Shown here: positions 34,101-48,600 of the stretch, in pieces
How positions within the stretch are numbered: the stretch's first letter is position 1
Layout of the letters: each line of letters opens with the position of its first letter
Origin: Aricia agestis
Lineage: Eukaryota > Arthropoda > Insecta > Lepidoptera > Lycaenidae
Direction of reading: 5' to 3'
NCBI RefSeq assembly: GCF_905147365.1
Contig: NC_056415.1
Coordinates: 15,828,001-15,892,000, forward strand
Length of the DNA: 64,000 nucleotides
Program-made: the position numbers and the translations under genes
Notes under the pieces: generated by a model
What the model was told of the DNA's origin: nothing
The model's input: only the letters and a program-made list of their open reading frames with translations
The model's database searches: none

Positions 34101-37100
34101 TCGTACGTAAGAAGGAGATTCGAAGTAGTCGAGCGTCCTCTCAGGAAACCATGCTGCTCAGGGATGAACCAATTGCATAGTGCTGAATAAACCTGGTTAT
34201 AGACGATGCGTTCAAAAATTTTGGAAAAAATGCATAACTTAGAAATTGGTCTATAATTTTTAATATTAGTTTTATCACCACTTTTATATACTGGGGTAAT
34301 GAATGCTGATTTCCAGATGTTTGGTAAGTGACCTTCGTTCAATGACCGTTGGAAGAGCATACTCAGAGGTGCGACTAGGCTTTTAGCGCATTTTTTTATG
34401 AAAATTGGAGGAATGTCATCAGGACCGGCACCTTTATTTAAGTCTACAGTTTCTAACAGTTTGAGAAGCTCCTCAGTATTAATATTAATTAATACTGAGG
34501 AGCTTCTCTTATTTAGAACTATTGTGAGGAGTATTCCGCACAATAGTTCTAAATTGGTACATTACAATTCACAAAAGTCCACAAAAGTTCTTAACGTACT
34601 TCTTTCACTAGTCACTTTCAAAATCTGTAACGACTGTCTATGTGTATTAATATTATTGTTGTGTGACGCCAAGCCAAGACGTGACGCCAAGCGTGGCAGT
34701 ACTGCCAACATAATAATTGCAGACGGCCAACATTCAACAAATTATCTAGTGTTGCTATCTATAATTAATCTATACATTATAAAACTTAAACTACAGTTGA
34801 GACAGAGTCGCCACACCACCCCCCCAAGGAGAAAAGTAACCCGACAAAATTGAAATTTACTACTAATAACTAAGCATAATAATCGTCGAACTTTTTAAAA
34901 CGTACATGTCTGTCAGACCTTGTGGTGTACGGCTGTTTAGGCTGATCTGTGTTTGGAGATGGTGCTAATTTATTTGTGGAAGATGTAGGAACAGAAACTG
35001 CTGTGTTTGGAGATGGTTGCTGAGATATCGGAGTAGTCGGTGGTGAAGAATCTAAAGTTGGAGAATTGTCGACATAGGCTGGTTTGAGTCTGTCGACGCT
35101 GACAACAACGGTCTTGCCCTTAACATCAATGGTGATAGTTTTGCCGTCAGTGGCCCGTTCAAGGACTTGATATGGACCATTATTTACTTGTCGTACAATA
35201 TACGGCCACCAAAGGCCAAACCTACCATTAAATTACAGATAAGTTTTAACAAAATTAATCGGGGTTTACTTTTAGAAGATGCTCAAAAAATCAATTGGTC
35301 TAATATATTCGAGACTGATGACATTGACATGAAGGTTGAGCTCTTTAATGAAAAGATTGTTGAACTTTTTGACAAACATGCTCCGATTAGGCCAGTAAAA
35401 ATAAAATACCTTCCTGCACCCTGGCTTACCGCAGAAATCAAAACATTAATAGCACAAAAACATTCAGCTAAATCAAAATACAAAAAAAGTGGCACAGACG
35501 AGCATCGTGAGAGGTACTTAAAATTAAGAAATCGATGCAACAAGACTGTTAGAGATGCACAAAGACGCCATATTCACTCTTCTCTTGAAAAAAGCGACCC
35601 CGCTAAAATCTGGAATTTCCTTAAGACCCTAGGTGTTGGTAGAAATAATGATTCCTCATTTACTCTCAATAACATAGACATTAATGTTCTAAATAACCAA
35701 TTCACCTCCCATTATACACCTCTCGATCCTAATTCTAAATCACAATTGATACATTTACTCTCATCTGCGCCTACACCTGATTATCCTCCCTTCCTTTTCA
35801 GCCGAGTTACTGTGGAAGAAATAAAAAAGAATATCATGGGTATTTCGTCAAATGCAGTTGGTGATGACAATATAAGCAGAAATATGGTCACGTTAATAAT
35901 AAATGAAATTGCACCTATTGTCATGCACATTTTCAATTTTTCCATCGAGAATGGTGTATTCCCGTCTATCTGGAAAAGGGCACAAATTATTCCATTGCCT
36001 AAAAAGAATAAGCCCACATCTTCAGCAGACTTCCGTCCAATTTCGATACTGCCGTTTTTGTCCAAAGTTCTTGAAAGGTCAATCCAGCAGCAACTATTGT
36101 CTTTCATAAACAAAAACAGTCTTCTTAGCACTTTCCAAACAGGATTTAGATCGGGCCATAGCACTGCTACAGCACTAGTCAAGGTCACGGATGATATAAG
36201 ATCTGCTATGGACAATAAACAACTCACTTTAGTTGCCCTTCTAGACTTCAGTCGTGCCTTCGATTGTGTAGACCATGATATTCTTTTAAGTAGACTTGAG
36301 GCTCTTAATTTTTCGCCTACAGTCCTCGGTTGGATCCGAAGCTACCTTGGGGGGCGCCAACGATAAATTCTCTTGTTGGTCCACTAGCTTTGTTGGTGTT
36401 CCTCAAGGCGGCGTACTCTCACCTGCTCTTTTCGCTTTGTTTATAAACTCTATAACAGTCATGCTTAAGTTTTCTCTCTTTCATTTGTACGCAGATGATC
36501 TCCAAATCTACACTCAGTCTTCCTTAGAGGATCTTCCAAGGATCTTGTACACCTTGCTGCATGATCCAAGGGCACCGTCGTACCTAAAGGATAGATTTAA
36601 CTTCCGAACATCGGATTCCAAACAATTGCGCTCTTCGGCTAATCTCCTTCTCCAAATCCCTAACCATAAAACAATTTTTTATGGATAGTCCTTTACGGTC
36701 AGGTCGATCCTTAATGGAATTCTTTACCAACTAATATAAGGCAAGCTAAAAGCATTTATAGTTTTAAATCGTTAGTTAAAAACCATTATTTAGATTCACT
36801 TTCAAACAATCAATAATATTATTGTTAATACAATTCAGCCATCACAACATTGAAAATACTTCATTTATCCTTCTCCTTCTTTTTTTATTTTTTTTACTCA
36901 CATATTGTATGTTCAGTGGATTATACAGAGACTTATTCCTTTTATATTATTAATATATAGCATGTATTAGTTTATAATATTATGGTTATTATTTGTATAT
37001 TAGAATGTAAATGGTTGTGTAATTATTAGGTATATATTAGAATATATTATATAAAATAGGTATACATATTAGAATATAATTTAGTTGATAAGTTTCATTA

Positions 37101-40100
37101 CTTCTAGTTTTTAGTGCACAGTATACCCTAAATTAATTGTTTATTGTACTCCTATACCAAAGGTTGCTTGGTAGAAATTGCTCAATAGCAATAAAGCCGC
37201 CTTTGTGTTCATGTGTCCCTGTTGAATGTATGTTTTTGTTTGTACTACAACTTTTTTGAACGCAATAAAGTATATTCTATCTATCTATCTATCTACAATT
37301 TTACGCTAAATTAAAATTAATCTTATTGCGATGCGTACACGCTTGGTTTTTGGTCGTGTGCAAGGTTATCGTTTTGGATTGTGATAAGACCTCGCCTTAA
37401 GTGAGGACCAAAATGCCAAAAAGAGATGTTTATCATTTGATACGAACGTCTTATCTGATCTTATGAAGAGCTATTAAAACGTACTGCCTTCCTTCCTATG
37501 TTTAGTTAAGTATTATAAGAACTTTGCTATTTACTTTAGCTAAAGGTAACAATTATTACTGTAAAAAAATATAATACTTAATTAAAAGTTAAACACAATT
37601 ATTATTTTACAAATTAGAAACGCTCAATGTTGTTTCTGTCCGGCGCCCTAAGAGCTAGAGTGAACTTAGGAAACTTGGAAAACAAAAGCCGGTTTGAGTA
37701 GGGCTTAAGCAAGTTATGAAATCAAGGAAATTTCGGGCACGTGCGTCCGAACTCCGAACTCGTCAGTATTTGAGACAAAAGTTCTGGGGGACACGTCCGA
37801 TATTTACGAGACGAAAAAAAATTATTTTAAATTATTATTATATGTAACACTTTTTTTTTAATGAAATAAGGGGGCAAACGAGCAAACGGGTCACCTGATG
37901 GAAAGCAACAGCTGCAGGTGCGTTGCCGGCCTTTTAAGGGGGAATAGGGTAATAGGGGAGGGTAGGGATGGGAAGGGAAGGGAAAAGGGGAGAGTGGGGA
38001 AGGGAATAGGGTAGGGGATTGGGCCTCCGGTAAACTCACTCACTCGGCGAAACACAGCGCAAGCGCTGTTTCACGCCGGTTTTCTGTGAGAACGTGGTAT
38101 TTCTCCGGTCGAGCCGGCCCATTCGTGCCGAAGCATGGCTCTCCCACGTATAAACTTGTAACACTTATATCTTATATATATAAAAATGGATTTACAAATG
38201 TGTTAGTCGCGCTAAAACTCGAAAACGGCTGAACGGATTGGGCTGATTTTAGTCTTAAAATATTCGTAGAAGTCCAGGGAAGGTTTTAAAGCGACACGAA
38301 GTTCACCGGGACAGCTAGTTATATTATAAATTATAAACGCAAAGATGTTGCTGTCTGTCTATTTGCTTGCATGCTTCTGATATCGAGATTCTTTGAGTCC
38401 TGGAACAAGAGAATAAGCATAGTTTTCATTCAGTACGCGGCGCAAAATGTCTGTGCAAAATAAGTTGTAATCTAGTACGCTACAAATAATAAAAACTACT
38501 ACGTAGTACATTATTAGTGATTTCAAAAATGTTTATTTAGATGATATTTTTTATTTTGTTCGTTTATTGCCGCAACAGAAATTATACATTGTATCAATTT
38601 AACAAATTTACCATACTCGTACATTGTTCTGTTGCTACCTGAATAGAGTCTGTAAGGTCAATTTGGCACTGATAGAAACCACCCCCTGTTCTATTCAGCT
38701 TTGTAATTAATAGTTCCTAGTACAGTAGATATTACTTGGAATTGTTCTTGCGTGTGCTCTCGCCTTTCTTAGTACAATATGCAAGTGCCTTAGAATGTCT
38801 TATAGCATAATATACTACGCAGACGATCTTATTTATTAATAGATGGAGAATATTGAATCTTTTTCTTAATAATAACGAAGAGTAAGACAAAAATATGTAT
38901 TCTTTATGTATGCGGTCTTTGTTTTAAGCAACGGAAAGACAGGCAATAACAGTTACAATAGACTAGTTAGAGGCTGTTTCACCACTTCCTGATAGGTGCC
39001 GGATAGGCTATCCACAACACTAACTTGACAGATAGAGTATGGAGTATATTCTTTCAGATAAGCTGTAGATAGCCTATCCGGTACTTATCAGGAAGTGGTG
39101 AAACAGGCCCTTAGTCTTGTCTTATTCTCCGCTTATTGATAAGGCCAAAAAAGATTGAGCGCAAACCCCGCTCTTGTCACAGAATAGATAATAGTACAAC
39201 TCTTGTATTGAAAGTATTTTTTAGTTAAAATTTCTGTTTGAACCATAAAGTTAATATACCTAGCTGAATAGAGCAACAATCTCGAGCTATCAAACGTAAC
39301 CAAAATTGGTTTTCATCTGTGTGAAAAATATGTGTACGTATACACTTACACAAGCATGATAATAAATAATCGACACCGTAGATAGACCGGACATCACTAG
39401 ACCGTGTACCGTTGACACTATGCTGACAATATAGTGTCATTGAAGTCGGCGACATAGGTTTCCATATAAACGGCGCTACATAACACTTCTCCTTATTTTC
39501 CTGTTCTGAGGTTTGAACGGACCGGAGTTGATTCGTAGACGCGTAGATGCATTTCTAAAATATAGATTTGTCAAATTCGAAAGACGTTACGCCATTGAAA
39601 TCTGTCAAATCCATACAAATTTATGCCGCACCGCGCCTAATATGAACGATTACAATTTAGTTCATATTTTTGGTATGTAAATATTTTGCAGTGAATCTTT
39701 GTACAGGTACTAGGTAATTACTATCTTAAGCTGAACAATAACTCAAATATGGTAAATATTCTCGTATGGAATATGATCTTGGTATTACGTTTGTATGAGA
39801 ATTTCGATGGCACCCGGACTCTTCAGACTCCTTTCTATCATTAAATTCAAGACACAAACGAAATGCAAATAAGCGTGACACCTTTCATCCGGTTTGCATC
39901 ATTAATAATATTATTATTCGAGTGTAAAGACTTGAAACTTGAAAGCAACTTGAATACCTGTATTTCATGCGGAATATTATTTATAAATAATATTCTGTAT
40001 TTCATTCAGAATATTATTTATACGTGGGAGAGTCATGTTTCGGCACGAATGGGCCGGCTCGACCGGAGAAATACCACGTTCCCACAGAAAACCTTAGTAA

Positions 40101-40331
40101 AACAGCGCTTGCGTAGAGTGAGTTTGTTTACCGAAGACCCAATCCCCTACCTACCTAAAAAAATGTAGTGTAGTGTAATGGTCTGTTATCCGAATTTCCT
40201 ACGACCACATTATCAGCATTCTTCCTATTAAAATTTGGTCAGTTTTTAACTACGTTGGAACACTTACACAGAACTCATAAAAAAATTACCAAAATATATA
40301 TAATACCTTTATATATATATATATATATATA

Positions 40332-40401
<70 letters not shown>

Positions 40402-40427
40402 TATATATATATATATATATATATATA

Positions 40428-40511
<84 letters not shown>

Positions 40512-42598
40512 TATTGATTTTTGGAAAACTTACAGCTAACATACACATAGAATCTAAATATACAATACAAGAAGGCCAATTAAAAGTTTCCACAGATAGA
40601 AAAATGCTAATAAAAACAAAGCAGCGATAGACAATGGTCACAATTATTTAGAATTTTAGAAAAAAAATTAGAAAAACAGAACAAGAATTATTGTAATAAC
40701 GTATTAAGTAATAGAATTGCGCAGGTTACAATTAAAATAGAAATTATTAAATTCTTTCTTAAAAGTTGTTACATTGGTAAAGAATAGGTCCACATCAATT
40801 ATTCGAGATATTTCATTAAACATTCTACTAGCCCTGATCATATAAGAATTTTGGCGATAATTAGTACTATAGTGTTGAATATGCAGTAGGTCACGTTTTC
40901 TTCTCGAGGCTGCTGGAACGCGAAGCTGGATTTTGCTGGTGAGATCAGCGCAATCCGCTGAGCTGTTGGCTAAATTAATAAGAAGAGCCAGGTCTGATAC
41001 TTTCCGTCTAGCAGATAAAGGCAGTAGATGGAATTTTTTGCAGCGATCGAAATAGTTGTTCAAGTACGTTCCAGATCTGAATTGCACGTATCTAAGAAAT
41101 TTCTTCTGTATGTTTTCAATACGGTTAATATATATGTCATAAACTGGGTTCCAAACAGACGAGCAGTACTCGAGATGGCTGCGCACAAAACTACAGTAAA
41201 GGATTTTAAGAGTTTTAATGTGTCTGAAATTAGCCGAGACGCGTATTAAGAATCCCAAAGCTTGAGCGGCTTTTTTAATGATATCGTCTATATGACAATC
41301 AAATAAAAGTTTTGAATCAAACGTAACGCCCAAGTCTTTTATCTTGGTAACTCTAGTTAAGGATATATCTGTAATTTTGTAGTCGTAGTAAATGAGGGTG
41401 GTCTTACGAGTAAAGCTACATACGTAACATTTGGTGATATTTAGATCTAGTTGGTTACGACGGCAGTAGTCAAGGAGTCTATTAAGATCCTCCTGGAGGC
41501 GAATAGCATCGTCAATGGTTGTGATTTGGCTTAAAATTTTCAAGTCGTCAGCAAATAGGAGTACCTTTGAATATTTGAAACATTCGATAATATCGTTGAT
41601 AAAAATATTAAATAACTAGGGTCCCAATAACGAGCCCTGAGGTACGCCTGATGGTATGAACATAGGCCTAGAAGTGTAACCATTAAGAACAACAGATTGA
41701 CATCTATTATCAACGTAAGAGGAAAACCATCTAAAGAGGTTACCCCTAATTCCTATCGCAGACAATTTGCGCAGCAATGTGTGATGATCCAGACGGTCAA
41801 AACATTTCGTAAAATCAGTGTAGATTATATCGACCTGCGTGCGCTCAGACATACACTCAGACAAATAGTCGCTACAGAGTATGAGATTGGTAGCAGTGGA
41901 CCGCCCACGCATAAATCCGTGCTGACACGTAGTGATAAATGGACTTAGGATAGGATACAGCTGATTATAAATTATTCTTTCAAGCAGCTTTGCAAAAAGA
42001 CACAACTTGGATACAGGCCTATAATTACTAACTACGTCCTTCGGCCCTTTTTTGTGTACAGGCGTTATGAAGGCCGATTTCCAGATAGACGGCACGACTC
42101 CCTCGGTGAGTGATCTTCTATAGAGTAACGTGAGCGGAGGGGTCAGGGATTCAGCGCATTTGCGAATTAGGATCGGTGGAATGTGATCTGGTCCCGCAGA
42201 TTTGTTTAAATCAATCCCTTTCAATAGTTTACATACTTCCGATTCACGCACGTCAATAGTATGGATGTCAGACACACATATCGAAGTGTCATTCGAGATC
42301 GAGGAGCGTGGGTGATTTAAACAATTACTAGTGCTGGGCCGAGATAGAAAATTTGAGTGAAAGTAATTGCTAAACATGTTTGAGATATCCTCGCCGTCAC
42401 TGGTACTTATGTCTCCTAATTTAAATAATGCTGGATATGCATTATTTATTTTTTTAGATTTTACATACGACCAAAAGGACTTTGGAGTTTTTAATATGTT
42501 GTCTTCAATACTCGTAATGTAATTGTTGTACATGTCGCGTTCGATATCTTTAGCGCGCTGTCGTAGTAAAATAAATGAATTATAGTCAGTCAGTCATA

Positions 42599-42648
<50 letters not shown>

Positions 42649-45600
42649 TATATATATATATTATAATTTTAAGTGAGTCAAGGTTAAGCTACTCAAAAGC
42701 CTTTAAGAAGCCTTGACAACTTCCACCTTTATCTTGCTGTCAAAAGTCACGGAACTTATCTAAATGGCCGTGGTGTAGTCAAAGCCAGATATAATTGTCA
42801 TATTTACGTCTCGTGGCAGCCTGCCAACGACCTCTGTTCAGAACTTCCGATTTGCTGATAGGGGTCATTGTTTGGAACTGGCACAAAACTCTTACTACTT
42901 TTTGCTATTGATTCATGTTCAAAAAACGAACAGATGGACAGCCTGATAAGAACTGGTATAGTTAATACAAATATCTTTATATCAGACTACTATCATATGG
43001 TCCATTGGATAGCATTGCAAAATTTAGGGTTAGTTAATGATAAACCTTAGACAAAAATATGTTAGTAAATGTTTATATGATCCAAACTACAATTCATGAG
43101 AAATGAGAAAATCGTATCTGACTCACTAGCTGTCCCGGTGAACTTCGTGTCACTTTAAAACCTTCCCTGGACTTCTACGAATATTTTAAGACTAAAACCA
43201 GCCCAATCCGTTCAGCCGTTTTCAAGTTTTAGCGCGACTAATACATTTGAAAATCCAGTTTTATATATCAGAAGATTTTTGAATTGGGCCATCATAGTCG
43301 ATCGACTCAGAGTCGTTAAGATTAATTTAGTAAGTTCTCTGATGAAGTCAAAAGAAAGGGAAAATATTCATTTTGGCGGTATCTACGTCTGTGCTTATGT
43401 AATGACTAAACTGCTGGTCCGATTTTCCAAAGTTCAAAAAAAAGTTTTTTAAGTAGTCGGGCACTTGTTGACTGCTTTTTTGTCTTAAAAACTTTTGTCT
43501 CCACAATTCACAAAGTTCTCAGTTGCCACCTTTGAATTGTCAAAAAGCAATTGCAATCAAGCACTATTGTAAAGTTTCAAAGTATTGCAGGAAAGTTTAG
43601 ATTTTATTTGTGAAAGTCTGCAAATGACATTGCAACAATGGCAAGTGCTAGGGTTAGGAAAGCTTCTGAATGCAACTGTGAAAATAAGGCTTCAATTTTA
43701 TCTCAAACTGAATGTAGTCCAAGCTTACTGTTTTTATCCAACTACAGTGAAGCCAAAAGGGGGTAGTAATTTTGGTATTTTTTTATGAGTTCTGTGTAAG
43801 TGTTCCAACGTAGTTAAAAACTGACCAAATTTTAATAGGAAGAATGCTGATAATGTGGTCGTAGGAAATTCGGGTAACAGACCATTACACTACACTACAT
43901 TATTTTTTTATGAAAGAAGGGGGCAAACGAGCAAACGGGTCACCTGATGGAAAGCAACTTCCGTCGTCCATGGACACTCGCAGCATCAGAAGAGCTGCAG
44001 GTGCGTTGCCGGCCTTTTAAGAGGGAATAGGGTAATAGGGGACGGTAGGGATGGGAAGGGAAGGGAATAGGGGAGGATACGGAAGGGAATTGGGCCTCCG
44101 GTAAACTCACTCACTCGGCGAAACACAGCGCAAGCGCTGTTTCACGCCGGTTTTCTGCGAGAACGTGGTATTTCTCCGGTCGAGCCGGCCCATTCGTGCC
44201 GAAGCATGGCTCTCCCACGTATATATTTATATTATTATATATTTATATTATTCTTGTATATATTTATATTTGGAATGTCGGAATCGGTTCCAACGATTTT
44301 CATGAAATTTAGTATATATAGGGGGTTTCGGGGACAATAAATCGACCTGGCTAGGAATCATTTTTATAATAATATGTCATTTTATTCGTGTTTTATCGAA
44401 TACCAAGCAAAGCTCGGTCAAATAGCTAGTAATATTATAAATGTGAAAGTGTGTCTTTCTGTCTTCCTCCCTTCACGCTTAAACTGCTAAACCGATTTTA
44501 ATAAAATTTAATATGGAAATACTTTGAGTTCCGGGGAAGAATATGGGATACCTTTTATCCTGAAAAATGTACGGTTCTCACGCGATAAATGAATTATGGC
44601 GCAACGGAGTTGCGGGCGTCATTTTGCCCTTTACATTCGGGTTAAAGCAACAATTTTTGATTAATATTATTTTAGTAAGATGTTAATAAGTGCACAGTAT
44701 TTTTGCAGACTATGTACTTTTAAAAGGTCTGATAAACTAATGGAATTTAACGACACGTGATGATGCATACAAAATTTATCAACCATATTTCAGCTTTTCC
44801 CAAATTTCCATGCGGCCATATTCCAACGATTTTCCACGTCATTGTTCGTAATTTTCCGTAATATTTGATGCCTCATTACAAATACACGCCGGGTGAGCTC
44901 GTTATTCTTTTCATTAAAAATATTATCAGCTCTGAATTCCTTGTTTTTATAACTGTAATATAAATTATTCGCGACAACAGAACAAAGGGCGGTGTTTTTA
45001 TAAAGTAATGAAAAAAATGTTCACTGTATTTTCCATTTTTCCATCATGGCGGAGGCGGCCCTAATGAGTATTAATTCTGTTCGCTTTGATAAAGATCGGA
45101 GCCCTTTGGTGTTATTCGCAGTATTAAAATATTTTGAGTATTAACGTAAGCTTTGAATTACCTTTATTATTAAAAAAATATTACAGCGTCCGTAGCCTAA
45201 TGGCTCCTAGAGGGTGCAGGTTCGATCCCGGGTGGAGGCGTGTACTAATGAGACATTTTCTGATCTCAAGAACATAATACGGACACTCTTACGGTGAAGG
45301 AAAACATCGTGAGGAAACCCGCACATAGGTCCCACACGTTTTGACTAGTTCTTTCCTCCTTCCTTGGGCAATTATGCGGTCATTTAAAAATCTTGTCCCA
45401 GGCACTTAGGTATTTGGTTTTGGTTACATTGCTCATCAAATACTGTATAAATCATCCACAACGGATGCAAAGGCCTAGTATTTTGTTGAGTAGGTTGTCT
45501 ATTTAGTAATAACTAAAATTAAGTATAACTAAAGCATTAACTTAGTTGTTAATTTATTCCATATGCAATATAAATTTTATAGGAACTTTCTTTTAACAAA

Positions 45601-48600
45601 ATTAGTTTAAAATTAATTTTGTGTCTATGTGTTTATTATAAGGAGGTTATAAATTATTGCTCATGTTAAACACCTGATTATTTTGCCTTACATATTAAAA
45701 TTTTGATAGGTACGTTCTTTACTTCGGTTCTATTGTAGAGTGGGATCATTGAGGTACTATAGACTGGAGAGAGCCTTATATCGGTGTATAAGCGTCAAAA
45801 GCGTGTAATGTTATGTCCTACTTACTAGGACATAACAAAGGAGTCGGTCTGCATATTTCATGTAATAAAAGTGTTAATAAAGATTTTTAGTGAACATTTA
45901 ATGCTAGATATTGTTGAGTTTTGTGGTTCCGCTAAATAATAAACCATAAGAAGGGTCAAAGAATGCCTCAAACACGTGTATTTAACATTAAATACGTAAG
46001 TTTTGAATAACGTTTTTTGGGCTTTTCAATCGGTATTTTTGTAAGCTAAAAAGATAATTTATAAGTTTAGTAATCCTTTATTCGTGATATATAAGGCATT
46101 AGTGCTAAAAATGTCACATCAATTTATAATTTGGCTATAAAAATTGCATAGCTTTTTACGTGTGTTTACGGATTCTCAACACTTGAACTATAGTTAATCG
46201 ATATCATGAACTAATTGACTTTCTTTCCTGTATCATAATGTGCTTCGAAATAATCGACAAATAGAAATATTCAAGAAAATAAACGCACACTACTTGTATG
46301 AAAATAATCACAAAATGGCCACGCGATGACGGGCTAAGACTACATCTATACTATAATACTTTATCTATGAGTGGGATATTATGTTATATGAATGCTACTC
46401 CGTCAGAGGTCAATCAACCCTGGTCCCTGACACATGACTGGCCCGTAGTGAGGTGTATCACGGACGTTATATGAGCTCTATTACACATAATGTTCATACG
46501 CTCAGTGCTTTGTAATCCAAGACGGTATCTTGTAAGACGCATATTTGAGCTTTACTACTAAATAATTATATATGTCTTCAATGACAAAGGGACGGACAGT
46601 TAATCCAAATAGACTTGTAATATTGTAGATAAGAAAACAAACAACTAGACTTGTAATATTGTAGATAAGATAACAAACAACTAGACTTGTATATTGTAGA
46701 TAAGAAGAACAGAATGACATGAAAAAGAAACCGAAATATTTTTAACTTTAACCATGCTTTTGTTTCTGCGTTTTTTGCTTCCTTACTTACAGCTTATAAG
46801 CTACAAGTACCTTATTTCTTGAGTTAAAGCTAATGAGTGCCTACAATGAGTAGTAGTTAGTATATACACCAGCACAAAAACGCGGAAAACTTTGTGAAAT
46901 TAACGCTTGAACTTTCTTCTCAATCTATTTCAGCATAAATTTTAAACTAAATCTGCTCCTCAAGCGGGATTCAAATTTAAGTTTTTAATAAACGGAGTTA
47001 ATATTTCAAAGTTTTCCATCTCATTCGAGATTGGAATTACTAATTACTTATTGTTTTTATTATTCTTATTTTTGAAAGGGAATTAACATTGTTGTAATAT
47101 TTAATTTTTATATTAATAATAATAATAATAAACATTTATTCAAGAACTTAGGGCATTACACCACGCTACGTTACAAAATAAGACGTAAACACACAGTTAA
47201 AATGAAGTTGACATGTAACTAGCCTAACTATGAATTAACAACAAAAAAAGTAACAGGTAACAAAAATTTAAATAATAACATAGTTATCAGGAGTACCATG
47301 GGAAGGCAGGAGGTGTAATGATCAAGCCACTGAAATGGAGTCCACTCAGGCAAAACGACTATGGATATACCACAGTCGCTGATATTCCATGGATCCTAAA
47401 CTTCAACACATGTTGAAAAATATCAGTGAACTTATTTTTATGAAAAGCAAAGCAGGGTTGGTCTTAAGGCAACTCTCAAGGAATATTCAGTACGAAACCT
47501 CGCATTTCAGTGTCCATTCGTTCATTATGCGATTCTCTATCCATAATAACCACTTATAGAGCGAAAAAGTAACGTATTAATATAATGAAATAAAATAAAC
47601 TAGATATTGAACTGTATTTCTCTCATCAGGTGACGGTATCAACGGTGAACATGCTGACAACAGTGCTAAATGACAGTCCCATATTCCCCGAGAATGAGGA
47701 GGAGCAGGCTGACCTCTCCGCCCCATTGTTGATGGACAGCCCACAGGTATAACTTACACCGTGAGATGAGCCACAAAAAAGAGTTCGAACCTTTTTGTAT
47801 GGAGCGTGGCATACCTACCTAAAGTTATTTTCGTGGACACCTATGAAACATACGTCAATCGACAATGAAACTACTTGCAAAAAACAAATACTCTTTGACA
47901 AAATGTCGTAAATGACATATTTTTTTAAATATTCCAGATTTTATAATTATCTAAAATGTTATTTATTTTACATTTTCAAACTGAAATAACTCAGAAAGTA
48001 TAAAATTTACTACATTTTGTCAAAGAATATTTAATGTTAGTAAACATCTTCTCTATTGATTGGCGTATGTTTCATGGGTGTAAACTAAAAAACGACATTT
48101 TATATGTACTTGTAAATTTAGGTATGCCAATAAGGTTTGTTGTTCTTTTCGTTTATCAAAGGCATTGACATTGCAACCTTATGCCACGCGATGCATTTTT
48201 AAACCATTCAAAACTAAACATAAGTTGATATACAATTGACAGATGTTAGTTCTTCGCTAGTTCTAATTTTGTAATTACTCATATAAAATATTTTCGTCGC
48301 ATCGTCTCTCTACGTATCAACAGAGTAGACAGAATTATAGAGTATGCCGACTTAGAACTGATGTTGAAATTTTTAAATTTGACGTATTATGACGAAAATC
48401 GTCGCTAGGGTTGTTAACTTGTTACCTACGAATTTAAAACTATATATATGACATATTCGCTGGACGTGTTCCTCTTTAGTCGTATTGTTGTTTGTGTTTT
48501 GGCATATGCGATTAAAATTGTCAGAATCCAATTTTAAAATCTTTATTTTAAATATTTAAAAATAAATTATAGCAGCCAGCGCGAGGCACATTCCGTTCAT

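Larger units (their letters stand above)
32720..34508 (-). mobile_element. 5'-truncated LINE (CR1/Jockey-like), copy 1
   Basis: The poly(A) tail is the T-run at about 32720-32733, followed by a 3' UTR with gaaaaacttacagctaa that is shared with the LINE at 40495. The ORF2 remnant runs up to about 34482 and then an inverted hairpin arm to 34508. Endonuclease is absent. Confidence 0.88.
34527..35215 (-). mobile_element. Ty3/gypsy LTR retrotransposon, 3' remnant
   Basis: Minus-strand end of a gypsy element: the C-terminal part of pol, a G-rich polypurine tract and one LTR. It is broken on the right by the L2-like LINE beginning about 35216 and bordered on the left by the other LINE. No envelope-like frame is present. 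Confidence 0.75.

Noticed and set aside
34398..34853. 151-codon plus-strand frame
   Set aside because: Runs across the hairpins and the antisense of the gypsy LTR; no protein features.
40309..40641. 110-codon minus-strand frame of Ile-Tyr repeats
   Set aside because: It is the (AT)n microsatellite translated; no protein features.
45185..45260. Functional tRNA gene
   Set aside because: A and B boxes fit, but the body continues as a SINE and the cloverleaf does not close.
46609..46712. CRISPR-like spaced repeat
   Set aside because: Simple tandem units without unique spacers, in a eukaryotic intron.
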